DNA of 19,879 nucleotides from UBA9410 sp036123585 (lineage in GTDB: Bacteria > Actinomycetota > Acidimicrobiia > Acidimicrobiales > MedAcidi-G1), in assembly GCA_036123585.1 (NCBI GenBank), contig JAZADN010000013.1:1-19879 (forward strand), written 5' to 3'. The translations under genes and the position numbers were made by a program. The notes beneath the pieces were generated by a model. It worked only from the letters and a program-made list of their open reading frames with translations, did not search any database and had not been told where the DNA came from. Position 1 is the first letter of the stretch; each line of letters starts with the position of its first letter. Positions 6,777 to 14,430 of the stretch are shown one piece after another.

Positions 6777-8339
6777 GAGGTCGTCCCGTCGCGAATCTGG
6801 AGGGTCTTGAGATCGGCATGGAATTCGAGAGCATGGTCGCCGCCCTCACGACCCAGGCCGCTGATCCCGAGGCCTCCGAAGGGGGCGGTCAGGTCCCGGA
6901 CCAAGAAGCAGTTGACCCAGGTGGTACCTGCCCGCAGGGCTCCGCCGACCCGCTCGGCTCGGTCGGCCGACCCGGTGAACAGAGTGGCCGAGAGCCCGTA
7001 ATCCGTGGAGTTGGCCAGGGCGACGGCCTCGTCCTCGTCGGCGAACGACTGGAAGGTCAGGACGGGACCGAACACCTCGTGCTGGACGACCTCGCTGTCG
7101 TTGGACGCCGGGGCGATGAGCGTGGGCTCGAGCCAGAGGGCGTCCTCGGGTCGGCCGGACCATCCGTCCGGGACGTGGCGGACTCCACCCCGGAGTACCT
7201 CGTCGCCGGTCGCCCGGGCCCGCTCCACGAAGCCCTCGACCCGGGCCATGTGGTCGGGGTGGATCATCGGGGTGATGGTGGTCGCGTCGTCATGGCTGTC
7301 GCCCATCACGTGGGCGTCCACATGGGCGTGGAACCGGGCCAGGAACTCGTCGGCCACCGTGGCCTCGACGAGCAGGCGGGTGCCGGCCAGACACACCTGG
7401 CCCGAGTCGTCGTACTGGCCGGCCGCCGTGCGGGCCGCCGCCTCCAAGTCGGCGTCGGCGAACACCACGAACGCCCCCTTGCCACCCAACTCGGCGGTGA
7501 ACGGCACGATGTTGGCGGCCGCCGCGGCGCCGATGTGGCGGGCCGTCTCTGGCGAGCCAGTGAACGAGAGACGTCGGGCCCGCGGGGCCGGCGGCCGCGG
7601 GGGCGCCTCTGGGGCGGGCCGTCCCGGGCGAGCACGTGACCGCGCGCCGTCGGACCGGCGGGCCCGCCGTCAGCGGCGGCCCGACTCGCTCGCCGATGCC
7701 TTGGACCACGTTGAGCACGCCTGGTGGCAGGCCGGCCTCGTCGGCGAGGTCGGCGAGCAGGCTGGCCGACAGCGGTGACCACTCGGCTGGCTTGAGGACG
7801 ACCGGGTTGCCAGCAGCCAAGGCCGGGGCCAGCTTCCAGGTGGCCAGCATGAAAGGGGCGTTCCAAGGGGTGATGACCACCGCCGGACCGGCGGGGAGGC
7901 GTTGGACCCGGTTGGCCGTGCCGTTGGACGACCAGGTCCGTTCCTCGTGCTCCTCGGCCAGTTCCGCGTATGCCCGGAAGTTGCGAGCACCGCGTCCGAT
8001 GACCCGGTTACGCAGGCTCTCGTGGCGCATGGCCATGTCGACGCACTCGACTGCGGCGATCTGGGGCACCCGCTCGTCGACGAGGTCGGCCAGACGACGC
8101 AGGTAGGGGCCCCGGCCGGACGGGCCTAGAGCGGCCCAGCCGGCGAAGGCATCGGTGGCCGCAGCCAGCGCGGCGTCCGCGGTGGCTGCGTCGCCGGCCG
8201 ACACCTCGGCGAGGACCGTCGACCAGTCCAGCGGGGACCGGTCCTCGAAGGTGGCCGGTGACGAGACCCGCCGGCCACCGACGTAGTGGTCGACCGACAC
8301 GGCCACTCCGGCCACCTCGACCCGCGGTCGCTCGTTCAT
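6773..8339 (-). pseudogene. HpaE-like aldehyde dehydrogenase, frameshifted by a 76-bp duplication
   Basis: The two halves lie in different frames. The 5' half starts at the ATG at 8339 (GAGGTG 6 bases upstream) and runs in frame through PAVVITPWNAPFMLATWK and LNVVQGIGERVG. The 3' half contains RLSFTGSPETARHIGAAAA, the catalytic-base region FTAELGGKGAF, the nucleophile region YDDSGQVCLAGTR, and the C-terminus to 6773. Between them is an imperfect 76-bp tandem duplication (7511-7662). Removing exactly 76 bp restores one frame of 496 residues, normal for the family. The protein resembles 5-carboxymethyl-2-hydroxymuconate semialdehyde dehydrogenase (HpaE), an NAD-dependent oxidiser of ring-cleavage semialdehydes. 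All catalytic residues survive, and the gene overlaps the next one by ATGA, so a sequencing or assembly error is more likely than real loss. Confidence 0.8.
7511..7662. repeat. Imperfect 76-bp tandem duplication inside the HpaE-like gene
   Basis: 7511-7586 and 7587-7662 align without gaps, with 59 of 76 positions identical by hand count. Most differences replace A or T in the first copy with G or C in the second. The first copy encodes the expected RLSFTGSPETARHIG on the minus strand; the second encodes a distorted version (RRRAVTCSPGTARPRG). Because 76 is not a multiple of three, the repeat breaks the reading frame. Confidence 0.9.
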
Positions 8340-8466
8340 CGTGTTCACCTCGCCCAGTTCTGGTCACCACCACCCGCTGCAGGTGCCCCGGCCCAGTTCA
8401 TTTGGGCCCAAAGGATTATGGTGAGTGTAGATTGTCTCGGTCCAGCGTGCATTTCTGGAGGTTTCC
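8340..8466. promoter_or_regulatory. Divergent promoter region between the two aldehyde dehydrogenase genes
   Basis: This 127-bp gap separates the minus-strand HpaE-like gene from the plus-strand aldehyde dehydrogenase. It holds the box TTTGGGCCCAAAGGAT (8401-8416) followed by a possible -10, TATGGT (8417-8422), and a TTATGG/TAGATT-containing AT-rich stretch to about 8434. The Shine-Dalgarno GGAGG for the plus gene is at 8457-8461. The minus-strand promoter could not be placed. Confidence 0.5.
8401..8416 (+). promoter_or_regulatory. Palindromic operator candidate TTTGGGCCCAAA with GGAT extension
   Basis: 8401-8412 is a perfect 12-bp palindrome, TTTGGGCCCAAA. With the GGAT extension it matches TTAGGGACCAAAGGAT at 1352-1367 in 14 of 16 bases. 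Both copies lie in divergent intergenic regions immediately before a -10-like hexamer. A dimeric repressor site is the simplest reading; the regulator is not identifiable. Confidence 0.5.
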
Positions 8467-9888
8467 GTGAGCGAACACCACCTGATGGTCATCGGTGCAG
8501 ACCGCGTTGACGCCACCGAGGCGACCGAGGTGCGGTCGCCCTACGACGGCCGGGTCCTCGGAACCGTCCCCACCGGCACCGCCGAGCACATCAACGCGGC
8601 GGTGGCCGCCGCTAAGGCCGTGCTGGCCGACGGCCCGCTGCCCACCCACCAGCGGGCCTCGATTCTGGATCGCCTCGCCGATGCCATCACCGCCCGTCAC
8701 GAGGAGTTTGCCCAGAGCATCTCCGCTGAGGCGGCCAAGCCCATTGCCACCGCCCGGGTGGAGGCCTCCCGCGCCATCGACACGGCCCGCTTCTCGGCCG
8801 CCGTGGCCCGCACCTTCACCAGCGAGGCCCTCACACCGGACGCCAGCTCGGCCGGCGCGAACAAGACGGCTTGGGTGAGGAAGGTCCCGATCGGCGTGGT
8901 CGGCGCCATCTCGCCGTTCAACTTCCCCCTCAATCTCGTGTGCCACAAGGTGGCCCCGGCCATCGCCGCCGGCTGCCCATTGGTCCTCAAGCCTGCTTCG
9001 GCCACTCCGCTGACTGCCATCCTCCTGGCCGAGGTCCTTCTAGAGGACTGTGGCCTGCCTCCGGGCTGGGTGAACGTGGTGACCTGCCCGGGACGCACCG
9101 CCTCGCATCTCGTCGAACACGACGATGTGGCCATGATCACCTTCACCGGCTCACCCCCGGTGGGCTGGGGCATCCGGACCATTGCCGCCCGAAAAAAGGT
9201 GTCGCTCGAGCTGGGTAACAACTCGCCCATCGTCATCGAACCAGACGTGGACCCGGCGACCGCTGCGGCGAAATTGAAGGTAGCGGCGTTCGGCTATGCC
9301 GGACAGACCTGCATCTCGACCCAGCGCATCTACGTTCACGAGGACATCGCAGCCGCCTTCACCGAGGCCATGGCCGACCAGGCCCGCAGTCTGGTGGTCG
9401 GCGACCCGGCGAACGACGCCACCGAGGTGTCGTCGCTCATCGACGCCGGCGAGACCGAGCGAGTGGCCGAATGGGTCGACGAAGCCACGGCTGCAGGCGC
9501 CAAGCTGGTCTGCGGCGGCACCATGGTTGACGGCGTGCTGGCCCCCACCGTGCTGTCCGACGTCACCGATGACATGAAGGTCAGTTGCATCGAGGTCTTC
9601 GGTCCGGTGGTCGGTATCGCCACCTACACCGACTACGAGGACGCCTTAGTCCGTGCCAACTCCAGTGACTACGGGCTGCAGGCAGCGGTGTTCACCAACG
9701 ACATCGGCCGGGCGCTGCGGGCCGCCGACGTCCTCGACTACGGCTCGGTCCTGGTCAACGAATCGCCGTCTTGGCGGGCCGACCACATGCCGTACGGCGG
9801 CATCCGCGACTCAGGCAACACCAAAGAGGGTCCGGCCTACACGGTCCGCGAGATGACCGAGGACCGGGTCATCGTCATCCAGGCGTAG
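8467..9888 (+). CDS. NAD(P)-dependent aldehyde dehydrogenase
   Basis: The protein has 473 residues from a GTG at 8467, with GGAGG five bases upstream. Aldehyde dehydrogenase motifs are complete: ISPFNFPLN (N152), ITFTGSPPVGWG (224-235), the general base in VSLELGNNSP (E248) and the nucleophile in GYAGQTCISTQR (C282). The C-terminal part WRADHMPYGGIRDSGNTKEG resembles the branch containing lactaldehyde, phosphonoacetaldehyde and succinate-semialdehyde dehydrogenases. It oxidises an aldehyde to an acid in the cytoplasm. Candidate substrates in this neighbourhood are a ring-cleavage semialdehyde, or succinate semialdehyde or guanidinobutyraldehyde from the right-hand operon. It is divergent from the HpaE-like gene with the palindromic box between, and convergent with the alpha/beta hydrolase. 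The family is certain. Confidence 0.95.
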   Translation: MSEHHLMVIGADRVDATEATEVRSPYDGRVLGTVPTGTAEHINAAVAAAKAVLADGPLPTHQRASILDRLADAITARHEEFAQSISAEAAKPIATARVEASRAIDTARFSAAVARTFTSEALTPDASSAGANKTAWVRKVPIGVVGAISPFNFPLNLVCHKVAPAIAAGCPLVLKPASATPLTAILLAEVLLEDCGLPPGWVNVVTCPGRTASHLVEHDDVAMITFTGSPPVGWGIRTIAARKKVSLELGNNSPIVIEPDVDPATAAAKLKVAAFGYAGQTCISTQRIYVHEDIAAAFTEAMADQARSLVVGDPANDATEVSSLIDAGETERVAEWVDEATAAGAKLVCGGTMVDGVLAPTVLSDVTDDMKVSCIEVFGPVVGIATYTDYEDALVRANSSDYGLQAAVFTNDIGRALRAADVLDYGSVLVNESPSWRADHMPYGGIRDSGNTKEGPAYTVREMTEDRVIVIQA

Positions 9889-9923
9889 GCCTGGGGCCTG
9901 CGGTTGCAGAGAACGGGGCCCCT
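9889..9923. terminator. Possible hairpin between convergent genes
   Basis: The 35-bp gap between convergent stops holds GGGGCC (9893-9898) able to pair with GGCCCC (9917-9922), an inner CTGC/GCAG pair around GGTT (9898-9909), and the palindrome GGGGCCCC (9915-9922). There is no T-tract on either strand, so any terminator would be non-canonical. Confidence 0.25.
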
Positions 9924-10814
9924 TCAGTGGCCCGCCTCGACGCGGGCCACCAGCCCGCAGATCGGGTCGAGGACGAGTGGCCAGGCAGGCTCGGGCATCT
10001 CATGGCCCAGGCCCTCGATCCAAACAAGTTCAGCCCCGGGCACGGCGTCGGCGGTCTCCTGCCCTCCTTGGGGCGGTATGAGGGGATCCTCGGTGCCGTG
10101 GATGACCAGCGTCGGCACCTCCAGCGAGGCCAGACCCGGTCGACGGTCCTCGTCGGCCAGGGCGGCCATGGCCTGTCGGATGCCCCCGTCCGGATGCCAC
10201 GCCCGGCGCTGGTTGGCCAGGGACCTCTCCCGTGCACCGACCTCGTCGAACTCGAAGCCGGTCCCGGCGTACATCCGGGCCGTCGCCACCTCGACGTCGG
10301 CGATGGCTTCCGGGTCCGACTGATCGATCTCGGGTGGTTGCAGTGAGAGCAGGACGTCGAGATCCAGCGGGACGATGCGGGGCATCGACATGATCGACGT
10401 CAGGCTCCGCACCCGTTCCGGATGGCCCATGGCGATCCGTTGGGCGATCATCCCCCCGAACGACGCCCCGACGACGTGCGTCGAGTCGAAGCCGAGGGAG
10501 TCCATTAGGCCAGCGGTGTCATCGGCGAGGTCGGACAGGGCGTAGGGCGCCTCGACACTGCCCCCTTCCAGAAAGGAGAGGAAGGCCGCCACCGGGTCTC
10601 CGGGAGGGAGCTCGTCGAACCACGTACTGAGCCCGACGTCCCGGTTGTCGAACCGGACGACGTAGTGGCCCCGGTCTGCCAGCCGGCGGCAAAAGTCCTC
10701 CGGCCACCCCGTCATCTGGGCGTTGAGGCCCATCACCAGCAGCACAGGCGGGTCGGACCGGTCGCCGAACTCCTCGTACTCGAGCACCAGCCCGTTGGCC
10801 CTCGCCTGTGGCAT
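9924..10814 (-). CDS. Alpha/beta hydrolase
   Basis: The protein has 296 residues. The ATG at 10814 has GGGAGG about 7 bases upstream; the open frame extends further but without support. The fold is clear: oxyanion region LLVMGLNAQMTGWP (25-38), FDNRDVGLST (55-64), nucleophile elbow GASFGG (S118), acid region HGTEDPLIPP (D243) and catalytic histidine GLGHEMPEP (H271). The FDNRDVGLST signature is typical of actinobacterial esterases of the RdmC type. In nicotinic acid breakdown an alpha/beta hydrolase (NicD) deformylates the product of NicX, so this enzyme is a candidate for an equivalent step, although it is 5 kb away and on its own transcript. Ester or lactone hydrolysis is equally possible. 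It is divergent from the first amidase gene. Confidence 0.9.
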   Translation of the reverse strand: MPQARANGLVLEYEEFGDRSDPPVLLVMGLNAQMTGWPEDFCRRLADRGHYVVRFDNRDVGLSTWFDELPPGDPVAAFLSFLEGGSVEAPYALSDLADDTAGLMDSLGFDSTHVVGASFGGMIAQRIAMGHPERVRSLTSIMSMPRIVPLDLDVLLSLQPPEIDQSDPEAIADVEVATARMYAGTGFEFDEVGARERSLANQRRAWHPDGGIRQAMAALADEDRRPGLASLEVPTLVIHGTEDPLIPPQGGQETADAVPGAELVWIEGLGHEMPEPAWPLVLDPICGLVARVEAGH

Positions 10815-10872
10815 GCGGTCCCTCCCGGATCCGACCGGGCCCGCGAACCGGGCCGGTAGGTAGGTTGCCACC
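10815..10872. promoter_or_regulatory. Short divergent intergenic region with inverted repeat
   Basis: Both the alpha/beta hydrolase and the first amidase must start transcription in or near these 58 bp. An inverted repeat GGCCCG (10838-10843) / CGGGCC (10849-10854) with a five-base loop lies at the centre. No convincing -10 was seen. The repeat could be an operator, but such GC repeats arise easily in this composition. Confidence 0.3.
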
Positions 10873-12285
10873 GTGACCGAACCAATCTGGCGACGGAACG
10901 CCACCGAACTCGCTGGGATGGTGGCCGATGGCGACGTATCGGCCCGCGAGGTGGTCGACGCCCACCTGGCCCGGATCGACGAGGTGAACGGTTGGCTGAA
11001 CGCTCTCGTTGTGGTCGATACCGACGGGGCCCGGACCGCTGCGGACCAGATCGACCGGGGGCGCGCCGCCGGCGAACCCCTTGGCCCGCTGGCCGGCGTG
11101 CCGTTCACTGTCAAGGACGGCCTCGACCTGGCTGGCCACCCCACGACCTACGGAATTGCCGCCTTCGCAGACAACGTCGCCCCGGTGGACGACCCGACCG
11201 TCGGCCGCCTCCGGGCCGCTGGCGCCGTCCCCATCGGCAAATCCAACCAACCCGAGATGGCCATGAGATTGGCCACCGACAACACCCTCTTCGGCCTGAC
11301 CCGCAACCCTTGGCACCCCGACCGCACGCCCAGCGGATCATCGGGCGGCGAGGCTTCAGCCATCGCCTCGGGCATGGCCCCGATGGGGGTGGGTACCGAC
11401 CTCGGCGGCTCGGTCCGCAACCCCGCGTACGCCTGTGGGATCGCCGCCACGAAGACGTCGCTGGGCCGCCTCCCCGTCCACGGCACCACTCCGGCAGCCG
11501 CCGAGCCGCTGCTGGGCCGCCAGTGGATGGCCGTGGCCGGACCCATGGCCCGCAGCGTGGCCGACCTCGCAGCCATGATGCGGGCCACCGTCGGCCGCCA
11601 CCCCCGCGATCCCCGCACGGTCGACGTGCCCTACGACGGCGCCGGATTCGTCCGCCGGGTCGCCGTGCCCACCGAGCTGCCCGGCGGTCCGATCCACCCC
11701 GACGCCCGCGAGGCCGTCCATCGGGCGGGCGAGGCACTGGCCGCTGAAGGATGGGAGGTCGTCGACGCCACCCCGCCCGAGATGGAGCTCTGCTACGACC
11801 TGTGGGGCCGACTCGTCGGCGAGGACTTCCCCACCACCCTGCACGCCCTGGACGAGTTCATGTCCCGGGACGGCTCTCACCTGATGCGGTCGTCGATCCG
11901 GTTCTGGCCGGCCGGGGAGGTAGCCCCCCAGGTGGTCCACGTTGAGCGGCTGCGCCTGGCCCGTCAATGGGCCCTGTTCCTCGACGAGCACCCGGTAGTC
12001 GTGCTGCCCACCTGGTACCAGCCACCGTTCGCCCACGGAGACGACCTTGCGGACGACATCGGAGTCGTGAGGGCCCTCTACGACGGGGTCTTCACGCCCA
12101 TCACGGCGGCCAACCTCTTGGGGCTTCCGGCCACCCAGGTGCCGGTGGGTTGCAACGACGACGGGGTACCGCTCGGCGTCCAGTTCATGGCCGACCGGCA
12201 CCGCGAGGACCGCACCCTGACCGCCGCGGCAGTAGTGGAGGCGGCCCACCCCCCGATCACCCCCATCGATCCCGTGACTCACTGA
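10873..12285 (+). CDS. Amidase signature family hydrolase, copy 1
   Basis: The protein has 470 residues from a GTG at 10873; the ribosome site is weak (AGGTAGG, about 10 bases away). The amidase-signature triad is intact: K81 in PFTVKDGLDL, the cis-Ser S156 in PSGSSGGEAS and the nucleophile S180 in GTDLGGSVRNP. The C-terminal part contains NLLGLPATQVPVG. The family hydrolyses carboxylic amides, releasing ammonia or an amine, by a Ser-cisSer-Lys mechanism. No GatB or GatC partner is nearby, and the C-terminal half lacks GatA context, so a catabolic amidase is more likely than the tRNA amidotransferase subunit. It is followed after 11 bp by a paralogue. The substrate might be an amide such as maleamate-like products or an amidated xenobiotic (inference). 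Confidence 0.93.
   Translation: MTEPIWRRNATELAGMVADGDVSAREVVDAHLARIDEVNGWLNALVVVDTDGARTAADQIDRGRAAGEPLGPLAGVPFTVKDGLDLAGHPTTYGIAAFADNVAPVDDPTVGRLRAAGAVPIGKSNQPEMAMRLATDNTLFGLTRNPWHPDRTPSGSSGGEASAIASGMAPMGVGTDLGGSVRNPAYACGIAATKTSLGRLPVHGTTPAAAEPLLGRQWMAVAGPMARSVADLAAMMRATVGRHPRDPRTVDVPYDGAGFVRRVAVPTELPGGPIHPDAREAVHRAGEALAAEGWEVVDATPPEMELCYDLWGRLVGEDFPTTLHALDEFMSRDGSHLMRSSIRFWPAGEVAPQVVHVERLRLARQWALFLDEHPVVVLPTWYQPPFAHGDDLADDIGVVRALYDGVFTPITAANLLGLPATQVPVGCNDDGVPLGVQFMADRHREDRTLTAAAVVEAAHPPITPIDPVTH
11752..11809 (+). repeat. 58-bp block nearly identical to 13173-13230 (amidase pair)
   Basis: 57 of 58 bases match between the two amidase genes, including 42 consecutive identical bases (11752-11793 against 13173-13214). 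It encodes EVVDATPPEMELC followed by Y or H and DLWG in both proteins, while flanking DNA is much more divergent. Recent gene conversion or very strong constraint would explain it. Confidence 0.85.
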
Positions 12286-12296
12286 ACCGGTCCGAC

Positions 12297-13685
12297 ATGG
12301 ACGAACTCTGCACCAAGACCGCCAGCCAGCTGGCCGCCCTGATCGCCGCCGGCGAGACATCGAGCACCGAGGTGGTCGAGGCCCACCTGGACCGCATCGA
12401 TGAGGTGAACGGCCACTGCAACGCCATCACGATCGTGCTGGCCACCGAGGCACGGGCCGCGGCGGCGGCCGTCGATACTGCGATGGCCGCTGGCGAGGAG
12501 CAGGGCCCGCTGGCCGGGGTCCCCTGCACCGTCAAGGAGAACCTCGACCTGGCCGGCACCCCCACCACCCAGGGACTTCCCGTGTTCGCCGAACTGGTGG
12601 CCCCTTCCGACGCCCCGGTGGTCGAGCGGATCCGAGCGGCCGGAGCCATCCCCATCGGGCGCACCAACCTCCCCGAACTGGGCTTGCGGATCACCACCGA
12701 CAACCCGCTGCACGGCCTGACCCGCAACCCCTGGCACCCGGACCGGACTGCCGGCGGCTCGTCCGGGGGAGAGGGCTCGGCCATCGCGACCGGCATGTCG
12801 CCCCTTGGGCTCGGCAATGACATCGGTGGTTCGGTCCGCAACCCCGCCTTCTGCTGCGGAATCTCCTCGCTCAAGCCAACCCACGGCCGGCTTCCCACCT
12901 TCAGCGCCTTTGAGCACAACCAGGATCCGGGACTGGCGTCGCAGGTGATGCGCACTGAAGGTCCGATGGCCCGCTCGGTGGCCGACCTCCGACTGGCCAT
13001 GGAGGTGCTCCACGGTCGCGACCCGCGGGACGCCCGATCGGTGACCATCCCCCTCGATGGGCCCGAGTTTTCGCTCCGGGCCGCGGTACTTCGGACGGTC
13101 CCCAACGTGGACTGCCATCCGTCGGTCGTGGCCGGCGTGGACACGGCGGCCGCGGCGCTAGCCGACGCCGGCTGGGAGGTCGTCGACGCCACCCCGCCCG
13201 AGATGGAGCTCTGCCACGACCTGTGGGGCCAACTGCTCGCTGTTGACGTGGCCAACGTGATGGAGGCGGCCCGGGCGATCCTCTCCCCGGAGTTGGCCGC
13301 CCTGCTCGACACGCTGGCCGAGGACTACTCAGTCGAGAGCACGGCCCCGACCCGCATCGTTGCCGAGGTGGCCCGCCTGGGACGGGAGTGGGGCCTCTTC
13401 TTCGTCGACTACCCGGTGCTCATCATGCCCACCTGGACCCGGCCCCAGCCCGAACACGGCTTCGACCTCGAGTCCCGGGACGACACCCCCGACCTGCTGG
13501 CCTGCATCACCCCGCCGAACCTGCTCGGCCTCCCGTCGGCCGCCGTCCCGGTGGGAGTGTCCGACGGGTTACCACAAGGGGTGCAGTGCGTGGCCGACTG
13601 CTGGCGCGACGACCTGGCCCTGTTCGCCGCCGGCGACTTGGAGGCCGCCCTAGGAGCGATCACGCCGATCGACCCGGTCGCCTGA
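12297..13685 (+). CDS. Amidase signature family hydrolase, copy 2
   Basis: The protein has 462 residues from the ATG at 12297. There is no clear Shine-Dalgarno in the 11-bp gap after copy 1, so translation is probably coupled. The triad is kept: the Lys in CTVKENLDLAG, the Ser pair in AGGSSGGEGS and the nucleophile Ser in GNDIGGSVRNPAFCCG. It is a clear paralogue of copy 1, sharing GLTRNPWHPDRT, GPMARSVADL and the near-identical segment EVVDATPPEMELC. The middle part (roughly residues 200-225, around TFSAFEHNQDPG) and the late part differ from copy 1, suggesting distinct substrate pockets. The two may handle successive or related amides. It ends 23 bp from the convergent methyltransferase gene. 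Confidence 0.93.
   Translation: MDELCTKTASQLAALIAAGETSSTEVVEAHLDRIDEVNGHCNAITIVLATEARAAAAAVDTAMAAGEEQGPLAGVPCTVKENLDLAGTPTTQGLPVFAELVAPSDAPVVERIRAAGAIPIGRTNLPELGLRITTDNPLHGLTRNPWHPDRTAGGSSGGEGSAIATGMSPLGLGNDIGGSVRNPAFCCGISSLKPTHGRLPTFSAFEHNQDPGLASQVMRTEGPMARSVADLRLAMEVLHGRDPRDARSVTIPLDGPEFSLRAAVLRTVPNVDCHPSVVAGVDTAAAALADAGWEVVDATPPEMELCHDLWGQLLAVDVANVMEAARAILSPELAALLDTLAEDYSVESTAPTRIVAEVARLGREWGLFFVDYPVLIMPTWTRPQPEHGFDLESRDDTPDLLACITPPNLLGLPSAAVPVGVSDGLPQGVQCVADCWRDDLALFAAGDLEAALGAITPIDPVA
13173..13230 (+). repeat. Partner of the 11752-11809 repeat
   Basis: This is the second copy of the 58-bp block shared by the tandem amidases, with one mismatch (C in place of T), changing Tyr to His in the encoded peptide. 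Confidence 0.85.
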
Positions 13686-13707
13686 GAAGCCCGGACGCCT
13701 GAAGAGG

Positions 13708-13723
13708 GTCAGGTAGGCCTGAC
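13708..13723. terminator. Small hairpin at convergent gene ends
   Basis: GTCAGG (13708-13713), loop TAGG, CCTGAC (13718-13723) forms a perfect 6-bp stem overlapping the methyltransferase stop codon and lying 22 bp after the second amidase stop. It lacks a T-tract. It could act as a weak bidirectional terminator or mRNA 3' end. Confidence 0.3.
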
Positions 13724-14338
13724 GGCACGCACCACCTTGGCCGGCACCCCGGCCACCAACTCGTGGCTCCCCGACGCCTCGAGGCCCAAACCACCCATGG
13801 CCGCGCTGATGACCGCCACGTCGACCGGTGTCAGTTCGGCCTCGTGGCCGGCGAACTTGGCGTGGTCAGGGTGCGTCGGATCGTCGTAGTCCTCGTCGAC
13901 CAGCAGCAGACGCCCTCCCGGCGACAACACCCGGGCGAACTCGGCGAAGGCCGCAGCGTGGTCCACCCAGTGGTGCATGGCGTTGCCTGCCCACAACACC
14001 TCGGTGGACCCGCCGGCCACCGGCAGGTCCTCGGCCACGCCCGCCTCGACCACGATGCGGCGCCGGGCCCGATTGCCCAGCCGTCGCAGGCGGCACACGA
14101 GGCGCATCGTCCCGCCGGGCTCGACGGCCACCACGTGGGCACCGCGCTTCGCCGCCAGGACAGTGGCCGCCCCCATACCCGCCCCGACGTCGAGGCCCCG
14201 CTCTCCGGGACTCGGGTCGGCTAGGTCCACGATGGCCCGGTTCAGGTCGGTCTGCCAGAAGGTCCGTACCTTCCACAGCCACCGCAGTTCGGCCAGCCAG
14301 CCCTTGTCGTGGTCATGGCGGTGTTTCTCGTGGACCAT
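13709..14338 (-). CDS. Class I SAM-dependent methyltransferase
   Basis: The protein has 209 residues from the ATG at 14338 (MVHEKHRHDHDKGW). An in-frame ATG at 14416 would add 26 residues, but the added segment looks like non-coding translation. Motif I is GLDVGAGMGAATVLAAKRGAH, followed by the acidic residue in VAVEPGG that binds the ribose of SAM. The post-I region AGNAMHHWVDHAAAFAEFARVLSPGGRLLLVDED matches the Methyltransf_11 type. It transfers a methyl group to an unknown small molecule. The N-terminus is His-rich, and a clear ribosome site is lacking. It is convergent with the amidases and divergent from the ureohydrolase, so it forms its own transcription unit. A link to the catabolic genes is not evident. 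Confidence 0.88.
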   Translation of the reverse strand: MVHEKHRHDHDKGWLAELRWLWKVRTFWQTDLNRAIVDLADPSPGERGLDVGAGMGAATVLAAKRGAHVVAVEPGGTMRLVCRLRRLGNRARRRIVVEAGVAEDLPVAGGSTEVLWAGNAMHHWVDHAAAFAEFARVLSPGGRLLLVDEDYDDPTHPDHAKFAGHEAELTPVDVAVISAAMGGLGLEASGSHELVAGVPAKVVRAVRPT

Positions 14339-14430
14339 TCCGGGAGCCTGCCACGGCGAGGCTCGACCGAATGGAGTTGGACGGCCGATCCGAGGAGACC
14401 AATTGCACAGGCTCATGGAAGACTTCCACG

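Noticed and set aside
7306..7866. A separate gene bridging the frameshift region on the minus strand
   Set aside because: It is a shadow frame of the aldehyde dehydrogenase with no domain; the family match runs in the two other frames.
12257..13312. 351-codon minus-strand open frame
   Set aside because: It is the Ser/Ala-rich reverse complement of the second amidase gene with no recognisable domain.
10873..13685. GatA subunits of the tRNA amidotransferase
   Set aside because: There are no gatB or gatC genes nearby, the pair is tandem and paralogous, and the surroundings are catabolic.
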